This document shows positions 1-7,264 of a stretch of DNA of 11,129 nucleotides, in pieces; position 1 is the first letter of the stretch, and each line of letters starts with the position of its first letter. Source of the DNA: DASTHS01 sp035718085 (GTDB lineage: Bacteria; Actinomycetota; Acidimicrobiia; Acidimicrobiales; Palsa-688). The stretch covers positions 1-11,129 of the forward strand of contig DASTHS010000104.1 in assembly GCA_035718085.1 (NCBI GenBank). Reading direction: 5' to 3'. The notes under the pieces are model-generated. The model was not told the DNA's origin and made no database searches. It worked only from the letters and a program-made list of their open reading frames with translations. The translations under genes and the position numbers were made by a program.

Positions 1-1087
1 CAGCTACCCGATCACGCCGGCGTCCGACATCCTCCACGAGCTCTCCAAGCACAAGAACTTCGGGGTGCGCACCGTCCAGGCCGAAGACGAGATCGCCGGC
101 GTCGGCGCCGCGATCGGCGCCGCCTACGCCGGCAACCTCGGAGTGACCACCACCTCGGGCCCCGGCATCGACCTGAAGACCGAGGCCATCGGCCTGGCCG
201 TCAACCTCGAGCTGCCGCTGCTGATCGTCGACATCCAGCGCGGCGGCCCGTCGACGGGCCTGCCCACCAAGACCGAGCAGGCCGACCTCCTCCAGGCCGT
301 CTTCGGCCGCCACGGCGAGGCACCGGTGCCCGTCGTCGCCCCGCGCACCCCCGGCGACTGCTTCCACGCCGCCATCGAGGCGGCGCGCATCGCCCTCAAG
401 TACCGCACCCCGGTGTTCCTGCTCTCCGACGGCTACCTGGCCAACTCGGCCGAGCCGTGGAAGATCCCCGACGTGGCCACCCTGCCCGACATCAGCGTCG
501 AGTTCGCCACCGAGCCCAACCACACCCGGGCCGACGGCGGCGAGGAGTTCTGGCCGTACCTGCGCGACCCCGAGACCCTGGCCCGGCCGTGGGCGATCCC
601 CGGCACCCCCGGCCTCGAGCATCGCATCGGCGGGCTCGAGAAGGCCGACGGGGCGGGCACGGTGAGCTACGACCCGGCCAACCACGAGAAGATGACCCAC
701 CTGCGCGTCGACAAGGTCGCCGGCATCGCCCGTGACGTGGCGCCCCTCGAGGTCGACGACCCCGACGGCGACGCCGAGGTGCTGGTGCTCGGGTGGGGGT
801 CGACCTACGGGGCCATCGCCGCCGGGCTGCGCCGGGTGCGCAGCGCCGGGCACAAGGCGGCCCACGCCCACCTGCGCCACCTCAACCCCTTCCCGGCCAA
901 CACCGGCGAGGTGCTGGGGCGCTACCGGCGGGTGCTGGTGCCGGAGATGAACCTCGGCCAGCTGCGCACGCTGGTGCGGGCCGAGTTCCTCGTCGACGCC
1001 GTCGGGCTGAACAAGATGTCGGGCCAGCCCTTCCGGGCCGGCGAGATCGAGCGGGCCGTGCTGGCCATGCTGAACGGAGAGCAGTAG
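1..1087 (+). CDS. korA: 2-oxoacid:ferredoxin oxidoreductase subunit alpha, 3' part (5' end outside window)
   Basis: The frame is open from base 2, so the gene begins upstream; about 361 C-terminal residues are present. The KOR/OFOR enzyme decarboxylates a 2-oxoacid (probably 2-oxoglutarate) with CoA and ferredoxin in the cytoplasm, as a TCA-cycle step. The visible part opens with SYPITPASDILHEL, the start of the pyrimidine-binding domain, then AEDEIAGVGAAIGAA, TTTSGPGIDLKTEAIGLA and QRGGPSTGLPTKTEQADL, all signatures of the alpha subunit. The C-terminal transketolase-C-like domain includes LGWGSTYGAI and HLNPFPANTGEVL, ending with VLVPEMNLGQL. Actinobacterial KorA usually carries a fused N-terminal gamma domain; that part would lie off the window. 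A GTG at 65 is internal and not the start. The stop TAG abuts korB directly, so the two are surely co-transcribed. The exact oxoacid is inferred from family and context, not proven. Confidence 0.93.
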   Translation, partial: SYPITPASDILHELSKHKNFGVRTVQAEDEIAGVGAAIGAAYAGNLGVTTTSGPGIDLKTEAIGLAVNLELPLLIVDIQRGGPSTGLPTKTEQADLLQAVFGRHGEAPVPVVAPRTPGDCFHAAIEAARIALKYRTPVFLLSDGYLANSAEPWKIPDVATLPDISVEFATEPNHTRADGGEEFWPYLRDPETLARPWAIPGTPGLEHRIGGLEKADGAGTVSYDPANHEKMTHLRVDKVAGIARDVAPLEVDDPDGDAEVLVLGWGSTYGAIAAGLRRVRSAGHKAAHAHLRHLNPFPANTGEVLGRYRRVLVPEMNLGQLRTLVRAEFLVDAVGLNKMSGQPFRAGEIERAVLAMLNGEQ

Positions 1088-2110
1088 ATGACCGACGTGG
1101 CCGTGCCTGTCACCACCAAGAAAGACTGGACCTCCGACCAGGAGATCCGCTGGTGCCCCGGCTGTGGTGACTACTCGATCCTCACCGCCGTGCAGATGCT
1201 CATGCCCGAGCTCGGCGCCAAGCGGGAAGACACGGTGTTCGTCTCCGGCATCGGCTGCTCCTCCCGCTTCCCCTACTACATGTCGACCTACGGCATGCAC
1301 TCCATCCACGGGCGGGCGCCGGCCATCGCCACCGGCGTGGCCGTGGCCCGGCCCGACCTGCACGTGTGGGTCATCACCGGCGACGGCGACGCCCTGTCGA
1401 TCGGTGGCAACCACCTGCTCCACGCCCTGCGCCGCAACGTCAACCTGACGATCCTGCTGTTCAACAACCAGATCTACGGGCTGACGAAGGGCCAGTACTC
1501 GCCCACGTCGGAGACCGGCAAGGTCACCAAGTCGACGCCGTTCGGCAGCCTCGACCAGCCCTACAACCCGGTGAGCCTGGCGCTCGGCGCCGAGGCCAGC
1601 TTCGTGGCCCGCACCCACGACATGGACCGCAAGCACATGATGGCCACCATCAAGCGGGCCTACGAGCACAAGGGGGCGGCCCTCGTCGAGGTGTACCAGA
1701 ACTGCAACGTCTTCAACGACGGGGCGTTCGAGCAGATCCTCAGCAAGGACGCCCGCCCCCGGATGCTCATCGACCTCAAGCACGGTCAGCCGATCCGCTT
1801 CGGCGCCGAGGGCGAGTGGGGCGTCGTCGTCGACGCCGAGGGCGCCCGGGTCGTGGCGGTGGCCGACGTCGGTGAGGACGCCCTCGCCGTGCACGACGAG
1901 ACCCGCCCCGACCCGAGCGTGGCCTTCGCCCTGTCCCGGCTGTCGACCGGCCCGGTGATGCCGACCCCGGTCGGCGTGTTCCGGGCCGTCGAGCGGCCGG
2001 ACTACGGCACGCTGGTCAACGACCAGGTGCTGCGGGCGTCGGAGGCGAAGGGCCCCGGCGACCTCGAGGCGCTGCTGCACTCGGGCGCCACCTGGACCGT
2101 CACCCCCTAG
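1088..2110 (+). CDS. korB: 2-oxoacid:ferredoxin oxidoreductase subunit beta (2-oxoglutarate type)
   Basis: This 340-residue subunit binds thiamine diphosphate and a [4Fe-4S] cluster and completes the KorAB enzyme. Four cysteines fit the cluster ligands of the family: C23 and C26 in WCPGCGDY, C57 in GIGCSSRF, and C206 in YQNCNVF. The ThDP/Mg motif runs from GDGD (98-101) to NN (126-127), followed by QIYGLTKGQYSPTS. The C-terminal ~110 residues are the usual beta-subunit extension. The ATG follows the korA stop with no gap, and GGAGAG at 1076-1081 lies 6 nt upstream, a good ribosome binding site inside the end of korA. No separate ferredoxin gene is next to it in the window. Such enzymes are usually oxygen-sensitive, although actinobacterial KorAB works in aerobes. 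Assignment to 2-oxoglutarate rather than pyruvate rests on overall similarity as I recall it. Confidence 0.94.
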   Translation: MTDVAVPVTTKKDWTSDQEIRWCPGCGDYSILTAVQMLMPELGAKREDTVFVSGIGCSSRFPYYMSTYGMHSIHGRAPAIATGVAVARPDLHVWVITGDGDALSIGGNHLLHALRRNVNLTILLFNNQIYGLTKGQYSPTSETGKVTKSTPFGSLDQPYNPVSLALGAEASFVARTHDMDRKHMMATIKRAYEHKGAALVEVYQNCNVFNDGAFEQILSKDARPRMLIDLKHGQPIRFGAEGEWGVVVDAEGARVVAVADVGEDALAVHDETRPDPSVAFALSRLSTGPVMPTPVGVFRAVERPDYGTLVNDQVLRASEAKGPGDLEALLHSGATWTVTP

Positions 2111-2124
2111 CGGCGCGCCGCTCG

Positions 2125-2130
2125 TAGGGT
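2125..2130 (+). promoter_or_regulatory. egtD: Candidate -10 hexamer for egtD (TAGGGT)
   Basis: TAGGGT fits the actinobacterial TAnnnT -10 consensus and lies in the 43-nt gap after korB. A transcript starting about 7 nt after the hexamer (near 2137) would have a 17-nt leader containing the egtD ribosome binding site. No convincing -35 element is visible. Confidence 0.4.
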
Positions 2131-2141
2131 TGCTCCCGACC

Positions 2142-2149
2142 GGGAGGAG
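2142..2149 (+). promoter_or_regulatory. egtD: Ribosome binding site that sets the egtD start
   Basis: GGGAGGAG is the best Shine-Dalgarno match in the window, with GGAGG ending 6 nt before the ATG at 2154. It argues against the in-frame TTG at 2130, which lies upstream of this site and would place it inside the coding region. Confidence 0.8.
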
Positions 2150-2153
2150 CCCC

Positions 2154-3158
2154 ATGCCGATCACCGCGCCCATCGAGGTCGACGTCCACCTCACCCCCGC
2201 GGAGGTGGCCGCCGCGCTGGCCGACGACGTCCGCCGGGGCCTCGGCGCTCCGGGGAGGTGGCTGCCGGCGAAGTGGCTCTACGACGAGCGCGGCTGCGCG
2301 CTCTTCGAGGCCATCACCGAGCTGCCGGAGTACTACCCGACCCGCGCCGAGCGGGCCGTGCTGGCCGCGTCTGCTGCCGACATCGCCGCCGCCGCCCCCG
2401 CCGAGGTGCTCGTCGAGCTCGGCTCGGGCACGTCGGAGAAGACCCGGCTGCTCATCGACGCGCTGCTCGCCGGCGGGTCGCTGCGCCGGTTCGTGGCGGT
2501 CGACGTGGCCGAGGCCACCCTGCGCGCCGCCCTCGCTGACCTGGCGGCCAGCCGCCCCGGCCTGGAGGTCGCCGGGGTCGTCGGCGACTTCGCCGCCCAC
2601 CTCGACCGCATCCCGGCCGGCGCCGGCCGGCGCATGGTCGCCTTCCTCGGCGGCACGGTCGGCAACTTCGACGAGCCGCACCGTCTGGCGTTCCTCGCCA
2701 CCCTCGCCGACGTGCTCGCACCCGGCGAGTGGCTGCTGCTCGGCACCGACCTGGTCAAAGACCCGTCCCGGCTGGTCGCCGCCTACGACGACGCCTCCGG
2801 GGTGACCGCCGCGTTCGAGCGCAACGTGCTGGCCGTGGTCAACCGCGAGCTCGACGCCGACTTCGCGCTCGACCGCTTCGCCTACGTCGCCCGCTGGAAC
2901 GCCGACCTGGAGCGCATCGAGATGGGTCTCCGGTCGATCGGGGCCCAGCGGGTCCACGTCGGGGCGCTCGACCTCACCGTCGACCTGGCCGACGGCGAGG
3001 AGATCGGCACCGAGGTGTCCGCCAAGTTCCGACGGGCCGGCATCGGCCGGGAGCTCGCCGCCCACGGCTTCGCCGTGCGGGGCTGGTTCACCGACCCCCA
3101 GCCGGTGGAACCGGGCGGCGACTTCGCCGTCACCCTCGCCGAGCGGGTGGCCAGGTGA
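2154..3158 (+). CDS. egtD: L-histidine N-alpha-methyltransferase EgtD (ergothioneine biosynthesis)
   Basis: EgtD uses three S-adenosylmethionine to trimethylate histidine to hercynine, the first step of ergothioneine synthesis. The 334-residue product has the family hallmarks: YDERGCALFEAITELPEYYPTR (residues 43-64, written here as its recognisable core YDERG...LPEYYPTR), the SAM-binding VELGSGTSEKT (87-97), FLGGTVGNF (164-172) with Asn171, and IGTEVSAKF (284-292). Glu287 and Ser289 there match the substrate-binding Glu/Ser pair known from the mycobacterial enzyme. Start ATG 2154 is chosen for the strong ribosome binding site just before it. The gene's last codons overlap egtB (GTGA), so both are translated from one message. 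Its length is normal for the family. Confidence 0.95.
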   Translation: MPITAPIEVDVHLTPAEVAAALADDVRRGLGAPGRWLPAKWLYDERGCALFEAITELPEYYPTRAERAVLAASAADIAAAAPAEVLVELGSGTSEKTRLLIDALLAGGSLRRFVAVDVAEATLRAALADLAASRPGLEVAGVVGDFAAHLDRIPAGAGRRMVAFLGGTVGNFDEPHRLAFLATLADVLAPGEWLLLGTDLVKDPSRLVAAYDDASGVTAAFERNVLAVVNRELDADFALDRFAYVARWNADLERIEMGLRSIGAQRVHVGALDLTVDLADGEEIGTEVSAKFRRAGIGRELAAHGFAVRGWFTDPQPVEPGGDFAVTLAERVAR

Positions 3159-4390
3159 CGGTCGTGGCCGCCGGGGCGACTCTCGACGCCTTCGTCGCCG
3201 TGCGGGCCGCCACCGAGGGCCTGGCGGCGCCGCTGTCGGCGGAGGACCAGACCGTGTCGTCGATGCCCGACGTCAGCCCCACCAAGTGGCACCGGGCGCA
3301 CACCACCTGGTTCTTCGAGCAGTTCCTGCTGCTGGTCGCGTCGCCGGGCTACGAGCCGGTCGACGAGCGCTACCTCTACCTGTTCAACAGCTACTACGAG
3401 GGCGCCGGCCCCCGGCACCCTCGCGCCGAGCGCGGGCTGCTCACCCGCCCCGGCTGCGCCGAGGTCGCCGACTACCGGGCGCGCGTCGACGAGGCCGTCG
3501 CCGCGCTGCTCGCCCGCCGGCAGGGTGACCCGGCGGTCGATGCCACCGTCGAGCTCGGGCTGCACCACGAGCAGCAGCACCAGGAACTGCTGCTCATGGA
3601 CATCAAGCACGTGCTCGGCACCAACCCCTTCCGGCCCGCCTATGCGGCGGCCCGGCCGGCGCGAGGCGGTGCCCGGCCGCTCGGCTGGCTGCCGGTCGAC
3701 GGCGGCGTCGTCGAGGTGGGGGCGCCGCCCGACGGGCCGTTCACCTTCGACAACGAGACCCCCGTGCACCGGGCGTGGGTCGAGCCGTTCGAGGTGGCCG
3801 ACCGGCTGGTGAGCGCCGGCGACTGGCTGGAGTTCATGGCCGACGGCGGCTACGAACAGCCCGGCCTGTGGCTCTCCGACGGGTGGGCCGCGGTGCGCGC
3901 CGAGGGCCGACGCGCCCCGCTGTACTGGGATGCCGCCCCCGACGGGTCGGGGTGGATCGTGCACACCCTCGAGGGCCACCGGCCCGTCGACCCCGCCGAG
4001 CCGGTCGTGCACGTCAGCTACCACGAGGCCGAGGCGTTCGCCCATTGGGCGGGCGCCCGCCTACCGACCGAGGTGGAGTGGGAGGTCGCCGCCCGCCGGT
4101 GGGCGCCCGACCCCCCGGTGCGCCCGATCGGCATGCACCCCGCAGCCGGCGCCGACGGCGGCTGGTGGGGGCAGGTGTGGCAGTGGACGGCCAGCGCCTA
4201 CCTGCCCTACCCGGGGTTCCGGCCCGCCCCGGGGCTGGTCGGCGAGTACAACGGCAAGTTCATGTGCGGCCAGCACGTGCTGCGCGGCTCGGCGTGCGTC
4301 ACCCCGCCGGGGCATGCCCGGCTCACCTACCGCAACTTCTTCCCGCCCGCCGCCCGGTGGGCGTTCAGCGGCCTGCGCCTGGCCCGCTGA
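3155..4390 (+). CDS. egtB: Hercynine sulfoxide synthase EgtB, type II-like (nonheme iron)
   Basis: EgtB is an O2-dependent nonheme-iron enzyme joining a sulfur donor (gamma-glutamylcysteine or cysteine) to hercynine as a sulfoxide. The GTG at 3155 overlaps the egtD stop (GTGA) and gives 411 residues, close to the usual ~430. The N-terminal DinB-like domain supplies the iron ligands: KWHRAHTTWFFE (44-55, His46/His49) and the HxxxHxE motif His138-Glu139-Gln-Gln-His142-Gln-Glu144. The formylglycine-generating-enzyme-like domain (about 180-411) begins around GGVVEVGAPP and ends YRNFFPPAARWAFSGLRLAR. The segment FNSYYEGAGPRHPR (77-90) resembles the proteobacterial/type II group, in which two adjacent tyrosines act in catalysis, here Tyr80-Tyr81. 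egtA, egtC and egtE are not in the window. Donor preference is inference. The same frame stays open upstream to 2729, but that is egtD in another frame. Confidence 0.93.
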   Translation: MTVVAAGATLDAFVAVRAATEGLAAPLSAEDQTVSSMPDVSPTKWHRAHTTWFFEQFLLLVASPGYEPVDERYLYLFNSYYEGAGPRHPRAERGLLTRPGCAEVADYRARVDEAVAALLARRQGDPAVDATVELGLHHEQQHQELLLMDIKHVLGTNPFRPAYAAARPARGGARPLGWLPVDGGVVEVGAPPDGPFTFDNETPVHRAWVEPFEVADRLVSAGDWLEFMADGGYEQPGLWLSDGWAAVRAEGRRAPLYWDAAPDGSGWIVHTLEGHRPVDPAEPVVHVSYHEAEAFAHWAGARLPTEVEWEVAARRWAPDPPVRPIGMHPAAGADGGWWGQVWQWTASAYLPYPGFRPAPGLVGEYNGKFMCGQHVLRGSACVTPPGHARLTYRNFFPPAARWAFSGLRLAR

Positions 4391-4425
4391 CCCGTCGGCG
4401 GCTGCGTGGCGGCCACCGGCCTGGG

Positions 4426-4431
4426 TAGCGC
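4426..4431 (+). promoter_or_regulatory. Candidate -10 hexamer of a leaderless hemerythrin transcript (TAGCGC)
   Basis: TAGCGC lies in the 47-nt gap after egtB and ends 6 nt before the ATG at 4438, so transcription would begin at the A of ATG. The final C departs from TAnnnT. There is no Shine-Dalgarno sequence in this gap, which fits leaderless translation. Confidence 0.35.
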
Positions 4432-4437
4432 GCCGGC

Positions 4438-4974
4438 ATGACCGACGCCATCACCGTGCTCACCACCGACCACCGGGCCGTGGACGGCCTCTTCAGCCAG
4501 ATCGAGGGCCAGGACGCCCCCGACCAGGACCTGCTCGACCGCATCGTCAAAGAGCTCTCGATCCACGACGCCATCGAGCGCGAGCACCTCTACCCGGTGC
4601 TGCGCGAGCGGCTCCCCGACGGTGACCGCTGGTCGGACCGCAGCGTCGACGAGCACAACGAGATCGCCACCACCCTGGTGAAGGTCGACAAGCGCCCGAG
4701 CGGCACCGAGGGCCTGGCCACGCTGCTGGCGTCGCTGATCTCCGAGGTGCGCACCCACGTGCAGGAGGAGGAGGGCGAGATCTTCCCCGCCCTGCGCGCC
4801 GCGCTCAGCCAGACCGAGCTCGACGACCTGGGCGCCACCCTGGAGAAGGCGAAGACCTCGGCGCCCACCCGCCCGCACCCGCACGCCCCCGACGAGGGCA
4901 CCGGCACGAAGGTCGCCGGCGCCGTGTCGGCGCCGCTCGACCGCCTCCGCGACGCCGCCCAGGGCCGCTCGTAG
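4438..4974 (+). CDS. Hemerythrin HHE-domain protein
   Basis: A 178-residue soluble protein whose first ~125 residues form a four-helix hemerythrin-like bundle. Candidate diiron ligands appear in the expected order and spacing: His12 (TTDHRAVD), His43 with Glu47 (HDAIE), His73 (DEHNE), and His107 with Glu111 (HVQEE). HEREH-type extra histidine His50 lies near the second helix. Members of this family bind O2, NO or sense iron and oxygen; the specific role here is unknown. The C-terminal ~50 residues are rich in Pro, Ala, His and Arg and look disordered. There is no transmembrane segment or fused signalling domain. It lies between the ergothioneine genes and a quinone oxidoreductase, consistent with an oxidative or nitrosative stress role, which is inference from neighbours only. 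Confidence 0.88.
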   Translation: MTDAITVLTTDHRAVDGLFSQIEGQDAPDQDLLDRIVKELSIHDAIEREHLYPVLRERLPDGDRWSDRSVDEHNEIATTLVKVDKRPSGTEGLATLLASLISEVRTHVQEEEGEIFPALRAALSQTELDDLGATLEKAKTSAPTRPHPHAPDEGTGTKVAGAVSAPLDRLRDAAQGRS

Positions 4975-4982
4975 CCGACGTC

Positions 4983-5015
4983 CGGTCGTCCGGGCGCGGC
5001 CCGCCCGGGCGACCG
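4983..5015 (+). terminator. Strong GC-rich hairpin after the hemerythrin gene, candidate terminator
   Basis: Bases 4983-4995 pair with 5003-5015 in a 13-bp stem with a single G-U wobble (T4989-G5009) and a 7-nt loop, starting 8 nt after the hemerythrin stop. No T-run follows, as is common for hairpins in GC-rich actinobacteria. It separates the upstream genes from the candidate quinone oxidoreductase promoter at 5027. Confidence 0.5.
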
Positions 5016-5026
5016 CGGCGTGGCCC

Positions 5027-5032
5027 TAGCGT
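5027..5032 (+). promoter_or_regulatory. Candidate -10 hexamer of a leaderless quinone oxidoreductase transcript (TAGCGT)
   Basis: TAGCGT matches TAnnnT and ends exactly 6 nt before the ATG at 5039, so a standard start 7 nt after the hexamer falls on the A of the start codon. No Shine-Dalgarno sequence is present. No clear -35 box is seen. Confidence 0.5.
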
Positions 5033-5038
5033 GGCGTC

Positions 5039-6016
5039 ATGCGCGCCATCCTCGTCGACCGCCACGGCGGCCCCGAAGTCCTCCACCTCGTCGATGGGCC
5101 CGACCCCGAGCCGGGGCCGGCGGAGCTCCTGGTCGAGGTGGCGGCCGCCGGCGTGAACTACATGGACACCTACGGGCGCGAGGGGGTGCCCCCCTACGTC
5201 GGGCCGCTGCCATGGGTGCCGGGTGGCGAGGGCGCCGGCCGGGTGCGGGCGGTGGGCGCGGGTGTCGTCGACGTCGCCGTCGGTGACCTGGTGGCGTGGT
5301 CGGGGGCTCCCGGCAGCTACGCCGAGCTCGCCGTCGTGCCCGCCGCGGTGGCGGTGCCGGTGCCCGACGGGGTTGCGGTCGAGGTCGCCGCCGCCGTGCT
5401 GCTGCAGGGCATGACCGCCCACTACCTCTGCACCGACACCCACCCGGTGGCCCCGGGCGACGTCACGGTCGTGCACGCCGCCGCCGGCGGCGTCGGCCTG
5501 CTGCTCACCCAGCTGGTCAAGCGCCGGGGCGGCACCGTGGTCGCCACCGTGTCGGGCGGCCCCGACGGCGAGAAGGCGGCGCTGGCTCGGGCCGCCGGGG
5601 CCGACGTGGTCAGCGACTACGACGACTTCGGCGCCGCCGTGCGGGCCGCCGGCGACGGCGCCGGCGCCCACGTCGTCTACGACGGGGTGGGGGCGGCGAC
5701 CTTCGACGCCAGCCTGGCCTGCCTGCGGCCCCGGGGCCTGCTCGCCCTCTACGGCGCGGCGTCGGGCCCGGTGCCGCCGTTCGAGCTCACCCGGCTGTCG
5801 GCCGGCGGCTCGCTGTTCGTGACGCGCCCGACCCTGCGCAGCTACACGGCCACCCGCGACGAGCTGCTGGCCCGCAGCGGCGAGCTGTTCGGCCTGATCG
5901 CCGCAGGCGAGCTCGACGTGCGCATCGGCGCCACCTTCCCGCTGGCCGACGCGCGCGCCGCCCACGAGGCGCTGCAGGGGCGGAGCACCACCGGCAAGGT
6001 GCTGCTGCTGCCCTGA
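5039..6016 (+). CDS. NAD(P)H:quinone oxidoreductase, zinc-independent MDR family
   Basis: A 325-residue medium-chain dehydrogenase/reductase of the quinone oxidoreductase branch, expected to reduce quinones or activated alkenes with NADPH in the cytoplasm. The N-terminal GroES-like domain opens MRAILVDRHGGPEVL and holds GVNYMDTYGREG, the equivalent of the GxNxxDxYxRxG motif of E. coli QorA. The Rossmann fold follows, with the nucleotide loop AAAGGVG (147-153), and the protein ends AHEALQGRSTTGKVLLLP, the usual tail of the family. The cysteine-rich structural-zinc loop of alcohol dehydrogenases is absent. The length is normal. It appears to have its own promoter (5027) and is convergent with the DUF1015 gene, the two stop codons being 7 nt apart. 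The physiological substrate is unknown. Confidence 0.92.
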   Translation: MRAILVDRHGGPEVLHLVDGPDPEPGPAELLVEVAAAGVNYMDTYGREGVPPYVGPLPWVPGGEGAGRVRAVGAGVVDVAVGDLVAWSGAPGSYAELAVVPAAVAVPVPDGVAVEVAAAVLLQGMTAHYLCTDTHPVAPGDVTVVHAAAGGVGLLLTQLVKRRGGTVVATVSGGPDGEKAALARAAGADVVSDYDDFGAAVRAAGDGAGAHVVYDGVGAATFDASLACLRPRGLLALYGAASGPVPPFELTRLSAGGSLFVTRPTLRSYTATRDELLARSGELFGLIAAGELDVRIGATFPLADARAAHEALQGRSTTGKVLLLP

Positions 6017-6023
6017 GCTGCTC

Positions 6024-7220
6024 TCAGCCGGCGAGCTCCCGGAGCACCATCCCGGTGCGGGGCTTGGGCCAGAAGAACGTCGTCTTCGGTGGCATGCGCA
6101 CCCCGCCCCTGCTGATGGCGGCGATCTGGGCCACCGTCGCCGGGCGCAGCAGCACCGCAGCGGCGGCCGTGCCGGCGGTCACCGCCCCGGCGGCGAGGTC
6201 CCAGCCGTGCTGGTAGCGCACGTCGGCGTCGGGCAGGTCGGCCAGGGCGACGTCGAGGCGGCTCGAGTCGAGGTCGTGGGTCGCCGCCGCGGTCGTCGTC
6301 GCCGTCGGCTCGGCCAGCCACGTGCCCTCGGCGGTGACCACGGCGAGCGCGCCGGCCTCCCGCATGCGCCCGAGGACGCCTGCGTCGGGCGCGCCCGACG
6401 GCGTGAGCGTGAAGTGCCGCCCGAGCACCTCGAGCAGCTCCGCCGCCCCGACCCCGGACACCACCCGGTGGATCGCCTGCACGGCCAGCTGGGTGTCGTC
6501 GAGCTCGACGACCAGGGCCATCACCGCACCGGACCCCTCGGGGCCGCCGCCCGCCTCCCGGTGGTAGGCCAGGCCGGTCTCGTAGCGGTGGTGGCCGTCG
6601 GCGACCAGCACCGGCTCAGCGCCGACGAGCTCGCGGATGGCGGCCACCTTGGCCGGGTCGGTGATCGGCCACAGCTCGTGCACCACCCCGTCGGCGACGG
6701 TGTGGGCCGCCGGCTGCACCGGGTCACCGGCCAGGTCGGCCAGGCCGGTGCGCGCCGTGAGCGCCCAGATCGGGGAGGTGTTGACCCGCAGCGCCCGCAG
6801 CAGTTGCAGCCGGTCTGACTTGGCCTTCGGGGTCGTCTCCTCGTGCGGCAGGATTCCCCGGCCGGGGGCCTCGAGCACCAGGGCCCCGATCACCCCGACC
6901 GTCGAGCGCACCGCACCGCTGTCATCGGTGCTCTGCATCCGGTAGCCGTAGAACGCCGGCTCGTGGTCACGGGCCAGCACCCCGCCGTCGCGCCAGGAGT
7001 CGAGCAGGGCGGCGGCGCCCTCGTAGGGGGTCGACCCGGCCGCGTCGTGGCCGGGCGCCACCGGGAGCTCGAGGCGCACCACGTTGTAGGCGCTGCGGCT
7101 GAGCAGGACCTCGCGCTCGTCGTCGTCGATCACGTCATAGGGCGGGCACACCACCGCGTCGAGGGAGCCCACGTGGGCGAGCGAGTAGCGCAGGCCGGCG
7201 AACGGCTCGAAGCGGGGCAC
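6024..7220 (-). CDS. DUF1015 family protein of unknown function
   Basis: A 398-residue protein on the minus strand, starting with GTG at 7220. It matches the DUF1015 family as I know it: the opening PRFEPFAGLRY, then VCPPYDVI, near residue 55 NVVRLELP, the segment ILPHEETTPKAKSDRL, and the highly conserved VADGHHRYETGLAYHRE with paired histidines. The length is typical. These proteins are widespread in bacteria and archaea; I know of no firmly established role and do not assign one. There is no signal peptide or membrane segment. The gene is divergent from the HAD phosphatase across 44 bp and convergent with the quinone oxidoreductase. A GGAG lies about 9 nt before the start, a weak ribosome binding site. 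The start gives the usual N-terminus of the family. Confidence 0.88.
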   Translation of the reverse strand: MPRFEPFAGLRYSLAHVGSLDAVVCPPYDVIDDDEREVLLSRSAYNVVRLELPVAPGHDAAGSTPYEGAAALLDSWRDGGVLARDHEPAFYGYRMQSTDDSGAVRSTVGVIGALVLEAPGRGILPHEETTPKAKSDRLQLLRALRVNTSPIWALTARTGLADLAGDPVQPAAHTVADGVVHELWPITDPAKVAAIRELVGAEPVLVADGHHRYETGLAYHREAGGGPEGSGAVMALVVELDDTQLAVQAIHRVVSGVGAAELLEVLGRHFTLTPSGAPDAGVLGRMREAGALAVVTAEGTWLAEPTATTTAAATHDLDSSRLDVALADLPDADVRYQHGWDLAAGAVTAGTAAAAVLLRPATVAQIAAISRGGVRMPPKTTFFWPKPRTGMVLRELAG

Positions 7221-7252
7221 GCCCCAGGCTGCTCCAGGCGCTCGGCAGCGGG

Positions 7253-7258
7253 CAAGAT
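7253..7258 (+). promoter_or_regulatory. Candidate -10 hexamer of the HAD gene (CAAGAT)
   Basis: CAAGAT differs from TAnnnT only at the first base and ends 6 nt before the GTG at 7265, the same spacing as at 4438, 5039 and 8100. It lies in the 44-bp region shared with the divergent DUF1015 gene, for which I see no clear minus-strand -10. Confidence 0.3.
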
Positions 7259-7264
7259 CGGCGG

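Noticed and set aside
2130..2153. TTG start 8 codons upstream of the chosen egtD ATG
   Set aside because: The strong GGGAGGAG site lies between it and the ATG and is correctly spaced only for the ATG at 2154.
2100..3065. Long minus-strand open frame opposite egtD
   Set aside because: Composition-driven shadow of a clearly recognised gene, with no recognisable domain.
2729..3154. N-terminal extension of the egtB frame
   Set aside because: The extension overlaps egtD and is low-complexity Arg/Gly/Pro sequence; EgtB homology begins just after GTG 3155.
4391..4437. Possible hairpin GTGGC/GCCAC after egtB
   Set aside because: Only a 5-bp stem with a one-base loop; too small to form or to support a terminator call.
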